This document shows, one piece after another, positions 19,800 to 30,329 of a stretch of 64,000 nucleotides of DNA (within the stretch, counting starts at the first letter, position 1; each line of letters starts with the position of its first letter). Below the pieces are notes generated by a model, which ran no database searches, was not told the origin of the DNA, and saw only the letters and a list, made by a program, of their open reading frames with translations. This stretch comes from Chaetoderma sp. LZ-2023a. Taxonomy: Eukaryota > Mollusca > Caudofoveata > Chaetodermatida > Chaetodermatidae. The stretch covers positions 55,291,768 through 55,355,767 of the forward strand of contig CM067360.1 in NCBI GenBank assembly GCA_034401795.1. The letters run 5' to 3'. Made by a program: the position numbers and the translations under genes.

Positions 19800-20855
19800 G
19801 CATGGTCAATATTTCGATCATGTCTCACATATATTAAGGCCTGATGCTGTAAGTGGGTGTCTATTTAATTATTGATATCTTGCTGATTTTCTCAGGTCCC
19901 AGACTAGATGTGGCTGTCTGTCCACAAAATCTTTCTTAGGTTAGAGAATTTTCAATACCTTGTCTGTGGAGATAAAAGGGTTACACATACGTGTATATCA
20001 AACTATCATTCAACAGAGAAAAATCAGTTATATTGATTTGTTTATTTAAATTTAAAATGTGAAAGTTTTATTGAATTGTTATATTTTTATTTCAAACTAG
20101 TATATTAATTTGTCATTTAAACTACTTTATTTTCAGTAGAATTTCAACAAGATTATGCTAGCTGCATTGATTCATGCGGTTTTCTCCAGATTATCTGGCC
20201 AAGTCAGTTACATACACTATATGTAATTTGGACCAATTCCAATATTTTTTTTGATATTTCATTCTGAATACGTAGGGTCCCGCCTTAAGTTAGCTACATG
20301 TAAATATGAAACATGCTGGAATATTTTTAGAGTAATCTGAGAATAATTTGACTGAAAGCCGTTACTGAGTAAGGCATCAATCAATTTCTGTTAAATTATC
20401 TACTTAAAATGTTGTGACTATACTACATAGTATGTTGTGGCTCTACTAGTCAATAAAATAAATTCAAAGATGAGCTAAAATTTTTACATTCGGATTGAAA
20501 TTGGTCAAATTAGGAATATAATAAAATTGGCAAAACAGAGACAATTAAGCCCTGCGGTGATACTTTTGTTCCAGCTGATTGGAGAAAAAGTCAATGTTTC
20601 CCAAAGTAGCAATAACCTGCTGTCAAATTGGTGAAAGTAATCAACTGGATTCATGAAAATCTTCTGAAATCGGGTTTCTGGAAATTCAGAAGGAAAGCAG
20701 CTGATCTGATATCTAGGTGTGTTTTGATTATATTTTATTGACAAGAACCGCCGACCATGCAAACTGTTTGAATAGAGGGCTGGACATTATGCAGAAGTAT
20801 GAGACCTTACATAACATACTTCAGGGGATCTTGAAGCATGTTATGTACATTTTAA
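19800..20855. other. No clear feature; possible very old family S pieces
   Basis: 'GAATAATTTGACTGAAAGCC' near 20,340 recalls the family S hairpin arm. The rest is unrecognised AT-rich sequence. Confidence 0.4.
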
Positions 20856-20859
20856 GACA

Positions 20860-20950
20860 ACCATATAGAGAACAGTTGTTGAATATTTTGAACATAATTT
20901 TACTGAAAACTGTTGCTACTTTAGGCAGCAATACCTTCAATTACAACTAG
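20860..20950 (+). mobile_element. Family S core fragment
   Basis: 'GTTGAATATTTTGAACATAA' (20,878-20,897), 'TGTTGCTACTTTAGGCAGCA' and a degraded complement at 20,935-20,950. Confidence 0.5.
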
Positions 20951-21169
20951 ATTTATTGCATTCAACATAACATTCTTAAATCTTTCATTATTCCTTGGAG
21001 AGTGTTTGTTCTATATATATCATCATTTTCTATCATTTTAATGTCTTGCCATTCGCATTCTGTTTTATTATTTACAATCGCATATGACACGTATGAAGCT
21101 AGTATGCTTACCACTTTGCGCTGTCTATATCTTGATGATATGTATTATGCAGATATGTGATCGTATATG

Positions 21170-21315
21170 ACTGTATTTGAACAAATACATCAAATACGAT
21201 GCGCAAATACAAATGCAACTAAATTTCTCTATAAAACGGAAAATACAAATACAAACACACAAAATTAGCGTATTTAAATACAAATACAAACAGAAATACA
21301 TATTTAACTCCAGAC
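21170..21315. repeat. Degenerate AAATAC repeat, copy 2
   Basis: CAAATACAAATGCAACTAAA, AAAATACAAATACAAACACA and TTTAAATACAAATACAAAC. Composition and word usage match the tract at 19,645. Confidence 0.65.
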
Positions 21316-21439
21316 CTGCTAGTTGCCATCTGTGCTCCCCCAAATGTTGGTCTTGCACGATGCTCCTGCACAAGACGGCAATCACCTTTTGACCCCGACG
21401 GAATTGTGTTATACTCCCTCAATATAAGGAAGCATGCGT

Positions 21440-22640
21440 TTAAGCTGTGTTCGTGTTTGATCAATCACGCATTAGATATGAACTCCTAAGTTGAGCTAGG
21501 CGCAAAATGTTAATGCTGGAAAAACAGTCATTTACCAATATCACAATAATATTGACCTTTGACATGTTATCCCGAAGTTCATTATGTCATGTCATCGCCT
21601 TATACAGAGGTATGCGTCAAAGTTTGTGTCCAGGAAGATTAAGCAAATATGAGATATAACACGCTCAGTTGAGCCGAGCACAAAATGTTAATGTTGAAAA
21701 AGTTGTTACCTTGATTTCCGAATAACCGTGACCTTTGCCTTTTTGACCACAACATCATTGTATGATGTGCTCCAATTATAAGGAAGTGCGTGCACATGGT
21801 TGGGTACAGTAACCTTAGGCAATAATGAGATATGAACTACTAAGTTGAGCTAAATACAAGATATTAATAGTGAAAAAGCAGTCTTTTGCAAATGTCCCAG
21901 TGACCTTGACCACGGTCATTATGTGATGCCCCCCCCCCCCCCTATAGTAATATGGAAGCATGTATCCAGGGTTGGGGCCAGTGTAATTACAGTTGAGATA
22001 TGAACTGCTACGCTGAACTAAACGGAACATGTTAATGTTGAAAAAATAAGTTTTTTAAAAAGGTCCCAATGACCTTGTCCTTTGACCTTTGTCCCCAATA
22101 TTATTGTGTGAGGCCGTGTCACGATGAGGTAGCATACGGCCAAGTTTGACCCAGTATGCTTAGAGACAGATGAGATATAAACAACTAAGTTGAGCTAAAC
22201 CGAAAATCTCAATGTTGGAAAACTCACCTTGACCTTTGACCTTTTGACCCCAATGACATTGTCTCATGCGGAGTCAGTATAAGAAATCATGTGTCTGAGT
22301 GTGGGTCCAACGCTTATGATTAAGCAAACCTGAGATATGAAAAGAAAAGTTGAGCTTAAAACAGAAAATGTTAATGTTGAAAAAACTAGTTTTTTACCAC
22401 GGCCACAGCGACCTAGACCTTTGACCTTTTGACTCCAACGTCATTGTGTGACACCGTATCATTATACGGAATCATGTGTCAATGTCTGGACCCAGCATGA
22501 TTAACCAACTCCAACCATGAGATATAAATATATAAGTTGAGCTAAGCGCAAGTTGAACGACGACGCCGCCACCGCCAGGCGATGTGCAGGGTACCGCAAT
22601 ATAGCGCGTTTTACTTCGTAAAGTCAAGCTAAAATGACGA
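21440..22640 (+). repeat. Family D ~174-bp tandem repeat, array 2 (about 6.5 units)
   Basis: The marker 'GAGATATGAACT.CTAAGTTG' begins at about 21,475, 21,652, 21,826, 21,995, 22,170, 22,332 and 22,520 (spacings 162-188). Each unit carries 'AAATGTTAATGTTGAAAAA', a 'TGACCTTTGACCTTTTGACC' block, 'CATTGTGTGA' and 'CATTATAAGGAAG.ATGTGTC'. The block at 22,230-22,242 is an exact TGACCTTTGACCT, others have one or two changes. The array ends in 'GACGACGCCGCCACC..GGCGATGTGCAGGGTACCGC..TTTTACTTCGTA', and the same end is found at 46,250-46,290, so the array has a defined terminus. Confidence 0.85.
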
Positions 22641-22649
22641 ACATTCCAT

Positions 22650-23029
22650 GTAAATATGTTATTTACTGGAATGACAGCCACTTTTACCGACGCGCGCCTA
22701 GGCATGGTGTTCAGCAAGAATATTACAGATACAGATACAGATCCCTAATGTAGGGGAATGTGGTGCATAGCGAACTCTTAACTTTTGTCCCACACTATAG
22801 AGTGTTTAATGCTCGTCACTATTCAAGCAGGTACTAAGACAGGATATGGAACTTAGAGATATAATAATACGCATAAATGAAGAAATCCAATTTAATTCGA
22901 ATAAAAACGTTTTACCCTATGCGTGGGAACATAATGGCCCCACGGTATCGGGTCAATATGACACCAGTGTTTCCACATTGCCCCACCCAATCATTATATC
23001 AGTTATAGTAGGAACTGCTTAAGTAATTC
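22650..23029. other. No recognised feature
   Basis: A short ATTACAGATACAGATACAG run at 22,722-22,740 may be a LINE tail. Otherwise nothing recognised. Confidence 0.4.
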
Positions 23030-23390
23030 ACCTTTCTAGAGTATCCATCGATGATTTGACGTCATATGTCGTCATAATCAGAATAATTACGTCATAAATG
23101 ATTCTATTCGAGCCATCTTTAACTCGTAATAGTCCGACACGTTGTAACAATTGTATGTCTCTACTATTTAATAAACATGACGTTGAATATTTGAAACTAA
23201 TTTGACTGGGCGCTGTTGCTTAGCAACAGCACCCAGACAAATTGGCTTCAAAATATTCATCAGCTTACCTGTACAGTTTTCTGGAAATTGATAGTCAGGA
23301 TGTTCAGAGATCGATGGATCCCAACACGGCGAGGTGTCGGTGGAGCTTAGATAGAGATGGGCGGGGTATAGCTAAAAATGGAAAGGTCCA
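23030..23390 (+). mobile_element. Family S element, well preserved
   Basis: Left end CACCTTTCTAGAG (about 23,030), right end GGAAAGGTCCA (23,380-23,390). The central hairpin has stem GAATATTTGAAACTAATTTG (23,184-23,203) and its partner at about 23,237-23,262 around GGGCGCTGTTGCTTAGCAACA. The outer right arm has 'GATCGATGGATCCCAACAC' and 'GGAGCTTAGATAGAGATGGG'. Length about 360 bp. Confidence 0.85.
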
Positions 23391-23859
23391 ATGGATGACC
23401 AAACGTGAACTTTACATATGTCAGTCACACAATAGGGGCCCACGATTAACTGTATTCCTTTCTATTTAAGCACAACTATCACAGGTAAGCACGACCGTTT
23501 CACCAACACAATACTTGAAAGATGGACCCACGTGAAACAAGCCGACCATTCATTCCATTATGATATTTCTGGAGAGCTCGACACATCAAAACACATTCAG
23601 CATCTCGTGAATCGCAAGCCTCCTCGCCTAAGCTATATGTTATAAGCATAGTTTTTGGTCGTTTATCCTTAATAGTCAATTACGTTCTCGTATGATTAAC
23701 TTATGGGTGGCGACTATTTCTATTTTGAGTGCAATTTGTCGTCTCTTTTGAGACTGTAATGCATGTGGTTGCTCCCGTTTCAACACAGTCTTACTTTTGG
23801 TTGCTTGGATTATTTACGAATATGAGTGTAGTCTCCAGTGGCAGTGATTGTGGACTCCA
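23391..23859. other. No recognised feature
   Basis: Nothing recognised. The open frame 23,729-23,962 runs into a family P copy and is not a gene. Confidence 0.5.
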
Positions 23860-24038
23860 TCTGACAGACTGTCTTCTTCGACTCCAGAGTACAATGGTTC
23901 TGAGGTATGCCGATTTGCAAGTCAGAAGACTATTTTTTTTAATGTATCACTGGAATGACTAGCTCAATAACGACCTGCAAATGGACGTTCAGTAAGCATA
24001 TATTTTGAGTTTCTTGACCAAATTTATCCATTAAAGGG
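23860..24038 (+). mobile_element. Family P MITE, right inner arm partly deleted
   Basis: 'GCCGATTTGCAAGTCAGAAG' and 'ATCACTGGAATGACTAGCTC' followed almost at once by 'CCTGCAAATGGACGTTCAG', so the second half of the central palindrome is missing. The right end is TCCATTAAAGGG (to 24,038) then ATAA. Confidence 0.7.
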
Positions 24039-24155
24039 ATAAGAGGTTATACGTGATAACTTCCTGGGAAATGCTGCTAAATAAGGTGGATAGGAAGAGA
24101 GATGGATGGGGTAGTCCTATTCATATTAGCCTTTAAATCTGAAGAAATGCTGACT
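24039..24155 (+). repeat. Duplicated flank, copy a (partner 25,516-25,635)
   Basis: 'AAGAGGTTATACGTGATAAC', 'GCTAAATAAGGTGGATAGGA' and 'CCTTTAAATCTGAAGAAATG' recur downstream of the family P copy at 25,288-25,515. Confidence 0.75.
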
Positions 24156-24196
24156 GCTTGGTAATGTCAGTTCAAAGACTTTGATGCAATAATTGG

Positions 24197-24420
24197 CTAA
24201 ATTGAAGATGACAGTTCTGATGCGACAAAAATTTGAGCTTCCATTACGTCCATTGACATAGTTAGAGAAGTTTGATGTTGGCTGATGGAAGTTGAAGTTT
24301 CCAATACGGCCACTGGTGGAGAAGGCACAGATGGAGATGACTGCGGTATGATAGACCTTGACGATTCCATTACGATCATTCCCACTGTTGTGGTAGATTG
24401 TAGTAGTTTGGTGGAAATTT
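24197..24420 (-). CDS. Candidate Ser/Thr/Pro-rich terminal exon (uncertain)
   Basis: A minus-strand open frame of about 70 codons reads 'STKLLQSTTTVGMIVMESSR', 'SSPSVPSPPVAVLETSTS' and ends 'MEAQIFVASELSSSI' before a TAG stop near 24,197. Composition (Ser, Thr, Pro, Val) is more protein-like than the surrounding random frames. The upstream boundary might be an acceptor AG near 24,437 (TATTAAG), but there is no good pyrimidine tract. No domain is recognised and no other exon was found nearby. It could be a chance open frame. Confidence 0.2.
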
Positions 24421-24429
24421 GAGTAGAAT

Positions 24430-25285
24430 GCAGCTTAATACATACATGTACGTATATCTATATGTTCCGATATGGTGAATTATTTTTAGTGTAACTGCGC
24501 ACTTTATAATGAGTGGGGAAAATGCATCACATCTTGTGGCAAAATGGATTATAGTGTCATTTAGCCGCAACTATATGGTATATATGAGGTTGCCCCTACA
24601 ATAACATGTCCCCGTTAATAACGTGCTTTGCTGGTTTCAACACTTGGCATAGTTTCGCAATAATGATATATGTCAGGTCCTAGATTACGTTCTTCGAGGT
24701 CTGAACACGAAACACTTAACAAGTTGATGACGTAGCGTCCTTTGAGTGCCTGCTATTTGTCGGCACACACAACTGCAAATTCTAGCGCTTTCTAGAAGCG
24801 CTCTCTTAAGGAGATGAAACTAAAAAATCGATACAGTGAATAACAGAAAAGTACAAACAATGCATGTGTTAATTCACACTTGAGGTAATAAATTAGTAAA
24901 TAATTAAGTGAGAAAATCATTGTATTTATAGTCTAGAACATGATTTGGAAACAGTACTGCCTGTCGTGTGGACTTCGTATCGCCATAGATCGACTGCCAG
25001 TTCATCTGTATCGCGCCAACGATTCTCGTACCGCATCACCTCATATAGGTTTAATTCGATCAAACCCAAACTCCAGTTGCTTAAATATGTGTGATTATTG
25101 AAAAATCGAGTGGTATTCAACAGGATTATGATTCGGTCAATATTTACTGAGGTGTGTTCACATACACTTTTGGTGACTCCCGTAAATGAGACATTGTGTG
25201 CTTAGGCTATATTTGTATTAGTAAATCTGACACTAATGACGCTATTAACGGTCAATCTCAGTGGCGATGTTCATGAAAGGAATTC
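24430..25285. other. No recognised feature
   Basis: Includes a minus-strand open frame at 24,926-25,120 with balanced composition but no known motif or splice context. Confidence 0.4.
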
Positions 25286-25287
25286 CC

Positions 25288-25515
25288 AGTACATTTTATA
25301 ACGGCCAGAACCGGCATCCACTGTCGTCTTGAGAAATCGCCCTTTACAGGTCAAGAGAAGACTATTTTTCAAAATATACCACCGGAATGACTGGTTCGAT
25401 AATCGCGCCAATCATTCCAGTGGTAAATTTTCAAAAAAGGTTTTCTCATGGCCTGCAAATGGAAATTTATTAAACCAATATTTTGAGTTTCTTCACCAAA
25501 TTTAACCATGAAAGG
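25288..25515 (+). mobile_element. Family P palindromic MITE
   Basis: 'ACCGGCATCCACTGTCGTCT', 'AGGTCAAGAGAAGACTATTT', the centre 'GAATGACTGGTTCGATAATC' with partner 'CCAATCATTCCAGTGG', 'CTCATGGCCTGCAAATGG', and the right end AACCATGAAAGG directly before TTAA (25,516-25,519). Confidence 0.8.
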
Positions 25516-25635
25516 TTAAGAGGTTATATTTAGACACTTCCCGAGAATTGTCGCTAAATAAAGTGGATAGCAAGAGATGGCTGGGGTAGTCCGTGGATAT
25601 TAACCTTTAAATCTGGAGAAATGGTGTGCGCGTGA
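25516..25635 (+). repeat. Duplicated flank, copy b (partner 24,039-24,155)
   Basis: Same words in the same order as copy a, up to 'CCTTTAAATCTGGAGAAATG', after which the two loci diverge. Confidence 0.75.
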
Positions 25636-25929
25636 ATGCTTAACAAGTCACATGTTTATCAATATTGTATGATGACATTTCCGTATCTGCGGTTTCACGC
25701 TCTTTAACCTCCCACGCCAGAAAGAAAGAAGATGGAAGCTCATCTTATAATCATCTGTTCTTCAGACCATAGTGCACGCATCAAAACCCCCATACAATTG
25801 TCATAAATATTGAAGAGTGTTATTAACGAGCTTGTTTTAGTAATCAACATGCGAGCGGACACTGCATCGCAGTCATGACAATGCGTTAACCATTACCACT
25901 CTTATGTCAATATTCTGTTTGTTGCTGTG

Positions 25930-26080
25930 CTGGTGTACATTTTTCAACAATTTTGGTGGATCATGTCGCTGTCTACGACAGCACCTCTACGACAGCAACA
26001 TCTTCCACCAAATTTGCCGAAAAATGAACACCAGCTGTTTTAATTTCATTTGAAAATATAAAATTTCGACAGCAGAGTGA
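25930..26080 (-). repeat. Family Q hairpin element, copy 2
   Basis: 'TTTTGGTGGATCATGTCGCT' and 'GACAGCAACATCTTCCACCA' form an inverted pair around a short duplicated 'CTACGACAGCACCT' loop. Confidence 0.6.
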
Positions 26081-26154
26081 AAAGGGTTAAACGTGATTTT
26101 TTCACCAACGTTTGAGCTTTCGCGGTTATGGTCAGGCAAGTTCCAAAATACTAC

Positions 26155-26300
26155 CCTTGTTGTTGCTCACGCCGCCGAAGACGTGTGAGAGGTCTGCCTG
26201 CCTGTCCGCTCGCCAGTCCACCTGCCTGGCCGCCTGCCCGCCATCAGCCTGCCTGTCCACCCTCCTGCCCGTCTGCCAGTCTTGATGCTGAAAAACCCCG
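26155..26300. repeat. CCTGCCTG-rich low-complexity tract
   Basis: Repeated CCTGCC, CCTGTCC and CCGCCTGCCCG words. Its Pro/Ala-rich translation is a by-product. Confidence 0.75.
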
Positions 26301-26304
26301 GACT

Positions 26305-26985
26305 GGTACATGATTTTTATTTTAAATTTCTTTACTTTAATTTGTTATATCGAGACAAGTTTGGATTTACTTAGAGTGGTCTCCACTTTTTGCAATACAC
26401 CTTTCCCACATTAGCGTGTTTTTGGAAACTACCTTCCCGGAATGCATCAAGCATGCCGCTTCCGACCGGTAACCGCAATGGCCGACGCGTAAACAGCATG
26501 AAATCAGATACAGTGCACTTTAGGCAGTACATATGAAAAACTACGTTCATAATATTTTTGAAGTCATACATCATTGGAAAGCTAAGCACATTTTCTATAC
26601 ATTTCTGTATTAGTTTTTATAGCTTTGTAAAATTTAATACAGATGATTGCAATTTTAAAATATCTCCTATTGTCCACTTGATTTAATGAATCTAGGTTGA
26701 ATGGTATTTTATATACGCAAATAACTTAGTGAAAACGTTACAAAAATATAAGAAATAATGCGTTAATGTTTCGGCAATTGAATGCGCTTTCCAATGATAT
26801 ATGATTTAAATAATATAATGATTTTAGTGTATCATAGGAACGGTTTAGATTGCGGTGTATTTGAGTGCAAAAGTAACTCAACGAGGGTCAGCTCCCCATC
26901 TATAAGCAGAGTTTGGTCATTGGTGAAGAACATCCTTACCAGACCAAAATCAAAATGTTCCTCCCTAATTCAAGAATGGGCATAT
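26305..26985. other. No clear feature; internal imperfect duplication
   Basis: Text near 26,560-26,590 ('ATACATCATTGGAAAGC') is complementary to 26,790-26,805 ('CTTTCCAATGATATATG'), suggesting a decayed inverted repeat over 26,380-26,990. No gene recognised. Confidence 0.35.
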
Positions 26986-26989
26986 GAAA

Positions 26990-27150
26990 GGGCATGCGTG
27001 TGCGCTTGCGTGCGTGGGTGGCTGGCTGGGTGTGGGTGGCTGGCTAGGTGTGCGCGTGCGTGCGTGGGTGTGCACGCGCGTGCATACTTCTGTGTGTGCG
27101 TGCGTGCGTAAGTGAGTGCGTGCGTTCGTAAGTGGGTGCGTGCATATGTG
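26990..27150 (+). repeat. (TGCG)n / GGCTGGGTG low-complexity tract
   Basis: Alternating TGCGTGCG and GTGGGTGGCTGGCTGGG words. The open frames across it are repeat artefacts. Confidence 0.85.
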
Positions 27151-27232
27151 TGATGAGACACGCTTGCTTTTACACACAACATTTTACAAACTTACTTAAT
27201 GCTCATTCATTCATTCTATCCAACCATAACTA

Positions 27233-27320
27233 CACCGATTAGAATAGGTGATGTTTCGGCCACAATTATTGACAATCACCGATTAGAATAGGTGATGTTT
27301 CGGCCACAATTATTGATAAT
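27233..27320 (+). repeat. 44-bp direct duplication in the LINE endonuclease
   Basis: 'ACCGATTAGAATAGGTGATG' through 'CCACAATTATTGACAATC' occurs at 27,233-27,276 and again at 27,277-27,320 with one or two changes. It breaks the frame. Confidence 0.9.
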
Positions 27321-27556
27321 ATATTCAGCAATAACATTAATTTCAGTAATAAAACAGAATTAGGAATTCTCGTAACAGCCACATCAGATCACCTACCCAT
27401 TTTCCTTCTTGAAAGACAGCAGACATGCACAAAACCATTTAAATACGAGAAATAAATCAGGTTAAAATTTAAAAATTTAAAAGAAACATGTCTGAGGTAG
27501 ATTAGAAAACCGTTACAGACATAGCGTGCTGTGAGAATGCCTACACTAACATATCC

Positions 27557-28030
27557 TCACGTTGGCAATACGTTATTGAGTCAACGTTGAGCCAACCAGC
27601 ATAAATCTATGAACATGAGCCAATGGGCATAAATCTATGAACATGAGCCAACTAGCATAAATCTATGAACATGAGCCAACTAGCATAAATCTATGAACAT
27701 GAGCCAACTAGCATAAATCTATGAACATGAGCCAACTAGCATAAATCTATGAACATGAGCCAACTAGCATAAATCTATGAACATGAGCCAACTAGCATAA
27801 ATCTATGAACATGAGCCAACTAGCATAAATCTATGAACATGTTTCAAATAACACACAAGAGCATAATTTAACAATTTAAAATTTGAATATTATGTTGATT
27901 TTGTTTGATTTAATGTGAAATTTCCAATGCTGGTCCTACGTTGGCAAACAAGTGATACAGCCAACGTTGGGCCAACGTTGTAATCCCAACTGCGATCTGC
28001 CAATCTGTTGCCCCAACGTCTACCATGTTA
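27557..28030. mobile_element. Inserted element with CAACGTTGG ends and internal minisatellite
   Basis: The insertion separates LINE endonuclease linker text from RT text. The left side has 'CACGTTGGCAATACGTTATT' and 'GTCAACGTTGAGCC', and the right side has 'CCTACGTTGGCAAACAAGTG', 'GCCAACGTTGGGCCAACGTT' and 'GTTGCCCCAACGTC..TATCTGGGAAAC'. The repeated, self-complementary AACGTTGG words at both ends suggest a foldback-type element, and the 9 x 28 bp array lies inside. Exact ends and target duplication were not resolved. Confidence 0.6.
27589..27840 (+). repeat. 28-bp minisatellite, nine units
   Basis: The unit starts GAGCCAACTAGCATAAATCT and ends ATGAACAT. 252 bases make exactly nine units. 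Units 1 and 2 differ in the CTA triplet (ACCAGC, ATGGGC), the other seven are identical, which points to recent amplification. Confidence 0.97.
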
Positions 28031-29775
28031 TCTGGGAAACAAGTTGGACCAAACAATAAGAACAGCTAAGAAATCCTATTACCACAACTAATTTGAACAA
28101 TGTAAGAATGATATAAATGAAACATGGAAAATAATTAAATTACTTTTGAATAAAAACAATGGTAAAGCACAACAAACACAGTTTCTTTATAACAACAAAT
28201 TAATAACCGATGACTTTGAAATTGCAACATGATTTAATGATTATTTTGTTAATATCGGTCCAACACTTTCAGATAAAATCAAAATATCATCCTGGAGCAA
28301 ATATAGTGATTACCTCACAGGCAACTATCAATCCTATTTTTTCGCAGACCCAGTCAGCAATGAAGAAAATTTTAACATTCTTAGCAAACTAAACCCTGCA
28401 AAAGGTGATGGCCTCGATGGATTTAAGTGGAGTATTTTCAAACACTGCACCTTAGACCTACTAATACCCCTCAACCACATTTGTAATCTATCAATCATGC
28501 AAGGCATATTTCCATCAAAGCCAAAATCTGCACGAGTAACACCTATATATACAAAGCAAAGGATTCATCTAACTTCACAAACTATAGACCCGTCTCAATA
28601 CGTCCACTTTCTCCAAATTAATGGAACGACGGCTTATTACCTATTTAAACAAAAAGTCAATCCTGTATACATCACAATATGGGTTCCGTGAAAAACATTC
28701 AATAATGCTAGCACTAAATCAAATGACAAAAAATAATTGATTCAATTGAAAAGAAAAAGTCCATAATGAGCATTTTCTTGGACCTTTCGAAAACTTTCGA
28801 CACGATCAACCACTCTATTTTACTACAAAACTGGCCTACTATGGAATTCGAGGAAGTAAACTCAACTGGTTTCAAAGCTACCTAAACGAGAGAACACAAT
28901 GCGCACAATTTAATGCAACCTACTCTGAAAATAGGAGAATAACTTGCGGTGTTCCTCAAGGATCCATGATTGGCCCTCTGCTGTTCCTCTTGTATATGAA
29001 TGAACTGCCCAATATATGCAAACACATGACACTAATACTGTTCACTGATGCCTTTTGCTCTGACGAAGATATAATACAAAAACGTAAACGAGGAAATGGA
29101 AGAAATTACTAACCGGTTTTCATTATATAAGCTGTCATTAAATGTGGATAAGATAAACTATATGCTATTTTCAAAATCTAGAGAACAAATAAATAAAGAT
29201 ATTCCGAAAATTTATATCAACAAAAAAGAAATTGAAGAGCAAAGTTTCTAGAAGTATATTTAGATAAAAATTTGACCTGGGCCAAGCAAATTGAGAGTTA
29301 CCGTGACACTGTACAGCACCTTAATCCTTCCGCACCTCACACACCTCAAGTATTGCAATTCTGTTTGGACTAACAGCTGCAAAAACGAAATAGCTAAAAT
29401 TCAAAGCCTCCAAAAAAGACCATTAAATTATTTTCTCGACCAGCAGAGGGCTAAGATATGTTTAAAGAAAAACTACTCAAACTTACTGACATAGGTAAAT
29501 CGAAAATGCTAACTATTGTGAAAGACTTCCATCACAACAACCCACCCAAATCCATAGACCCATTCTTTGTGAAAAATATTAACATCCACCAACAACACTA
29601 GATGCAGCCACAAACTACATGAGAAATACACACGCAGACATAGGAAAACATAGAATATCAATTACAGCCACTCAATTATGGAATAACACTAAACAGGAAA
29701 CCCGGGACAAAATACTGATAACAAAATCATTCAAGAAAACAATAAAGGGTTACTTAATTAACACATATTAGTGCT

Positions 29776-30029
29776 ACCAGCACCACCACCACCACCACCA
29801 CTACTGGGTTAGAAATAAGAAACCCTGTCTATATTGTACATGTGCATGCACAAGGAGCATCTAACATTGGACTCTTGCCTGCACACAAACTGACATACCA
29901 TATTAACTAACAATACATATGCACTGTTTTCACCCATAACTACTCATCTACTCGCAACAATAATTTTTTTATGCACTTGACATATAAAAGGGCCTTATTT
30001 CAACCCCTGTACTACTGCTGCCGCCACCG

Positions 30030-30072
<43 letters not shown>

Positions 30073-30325
30073 CTACCTACCTACTCCAGTCCACCCACTA
30101 TGACTGACAACTTCTAACACCTATTAATTTTTTAAGTCACCATAGAACCAAGCTACTGAATGAGCAGGAGAATGGGCACTGCGCCCCTCCCATTCCTCCC
30201 TCCCCACCCTTGACCAAGGATGCTCCCCACTAGCCAGCATCCTCTAAACATCTTATCAATTACATAATTACAGTACAGCTCGGGATGACTTGACTTGTTT
30301 CTAAACAAAAACAGTAACTTGTTGG
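29776..30325. other. Simple repeats and unrecognised sequence
   Basis: A (CAC)n run at 29,780-29,800, then (TAC)n at 30,029-30,072 merging into CTAC units to 30,085. No gene recognised. Confidence 0.8.
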
Positions 30326-30329
30326 AATA

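Larger units (their letters stand above)
27190..29775 (+). mobile_element. Third LINE copy (related family), interrupted
   Basis: It begins within the endonuclease C-terminus: 'SFYPTITTPIRIGDVSATII' then 'SDHLPIFLL' (27,205-27,415). The linker runs to about 27,556 ('ACCENAYTN'), then comes an insertion (27,557-28,030), then the reverse transcriptase. RT blocks: 'GDGLDGFKWSIFKHCTLDLL' (28,405-28,465), 'IFLDLSKTFDTINHSILL' (near 28,770-28,825), 'ITCGVPQGSMIGPLLFLLYM' (28,940-29,000) and 'LILFTDAF' (29,030-29,053). The catalytic FADD is changed to FTDA. Many frameshifts are present. It ends near 29,770 before a CACCAC run. It resembles the 3.7-kb and 9.6-kb copies but is clearly a different subfamily, with no TAA tract. 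Confidence 0.82.

Noticed and set aside
24926..25120. 64-codon balanced-composition minus-strand open frame
   Set aside because: No domain, no splice partners, no repeat of the frame elsewhere. Cannot be supported as a gene.
27589..27840. CRISPR-like array
   Set aside because: Units are contiguous with no variable spacers. It is a minisatellite in a eukaryotic transposable-element context.
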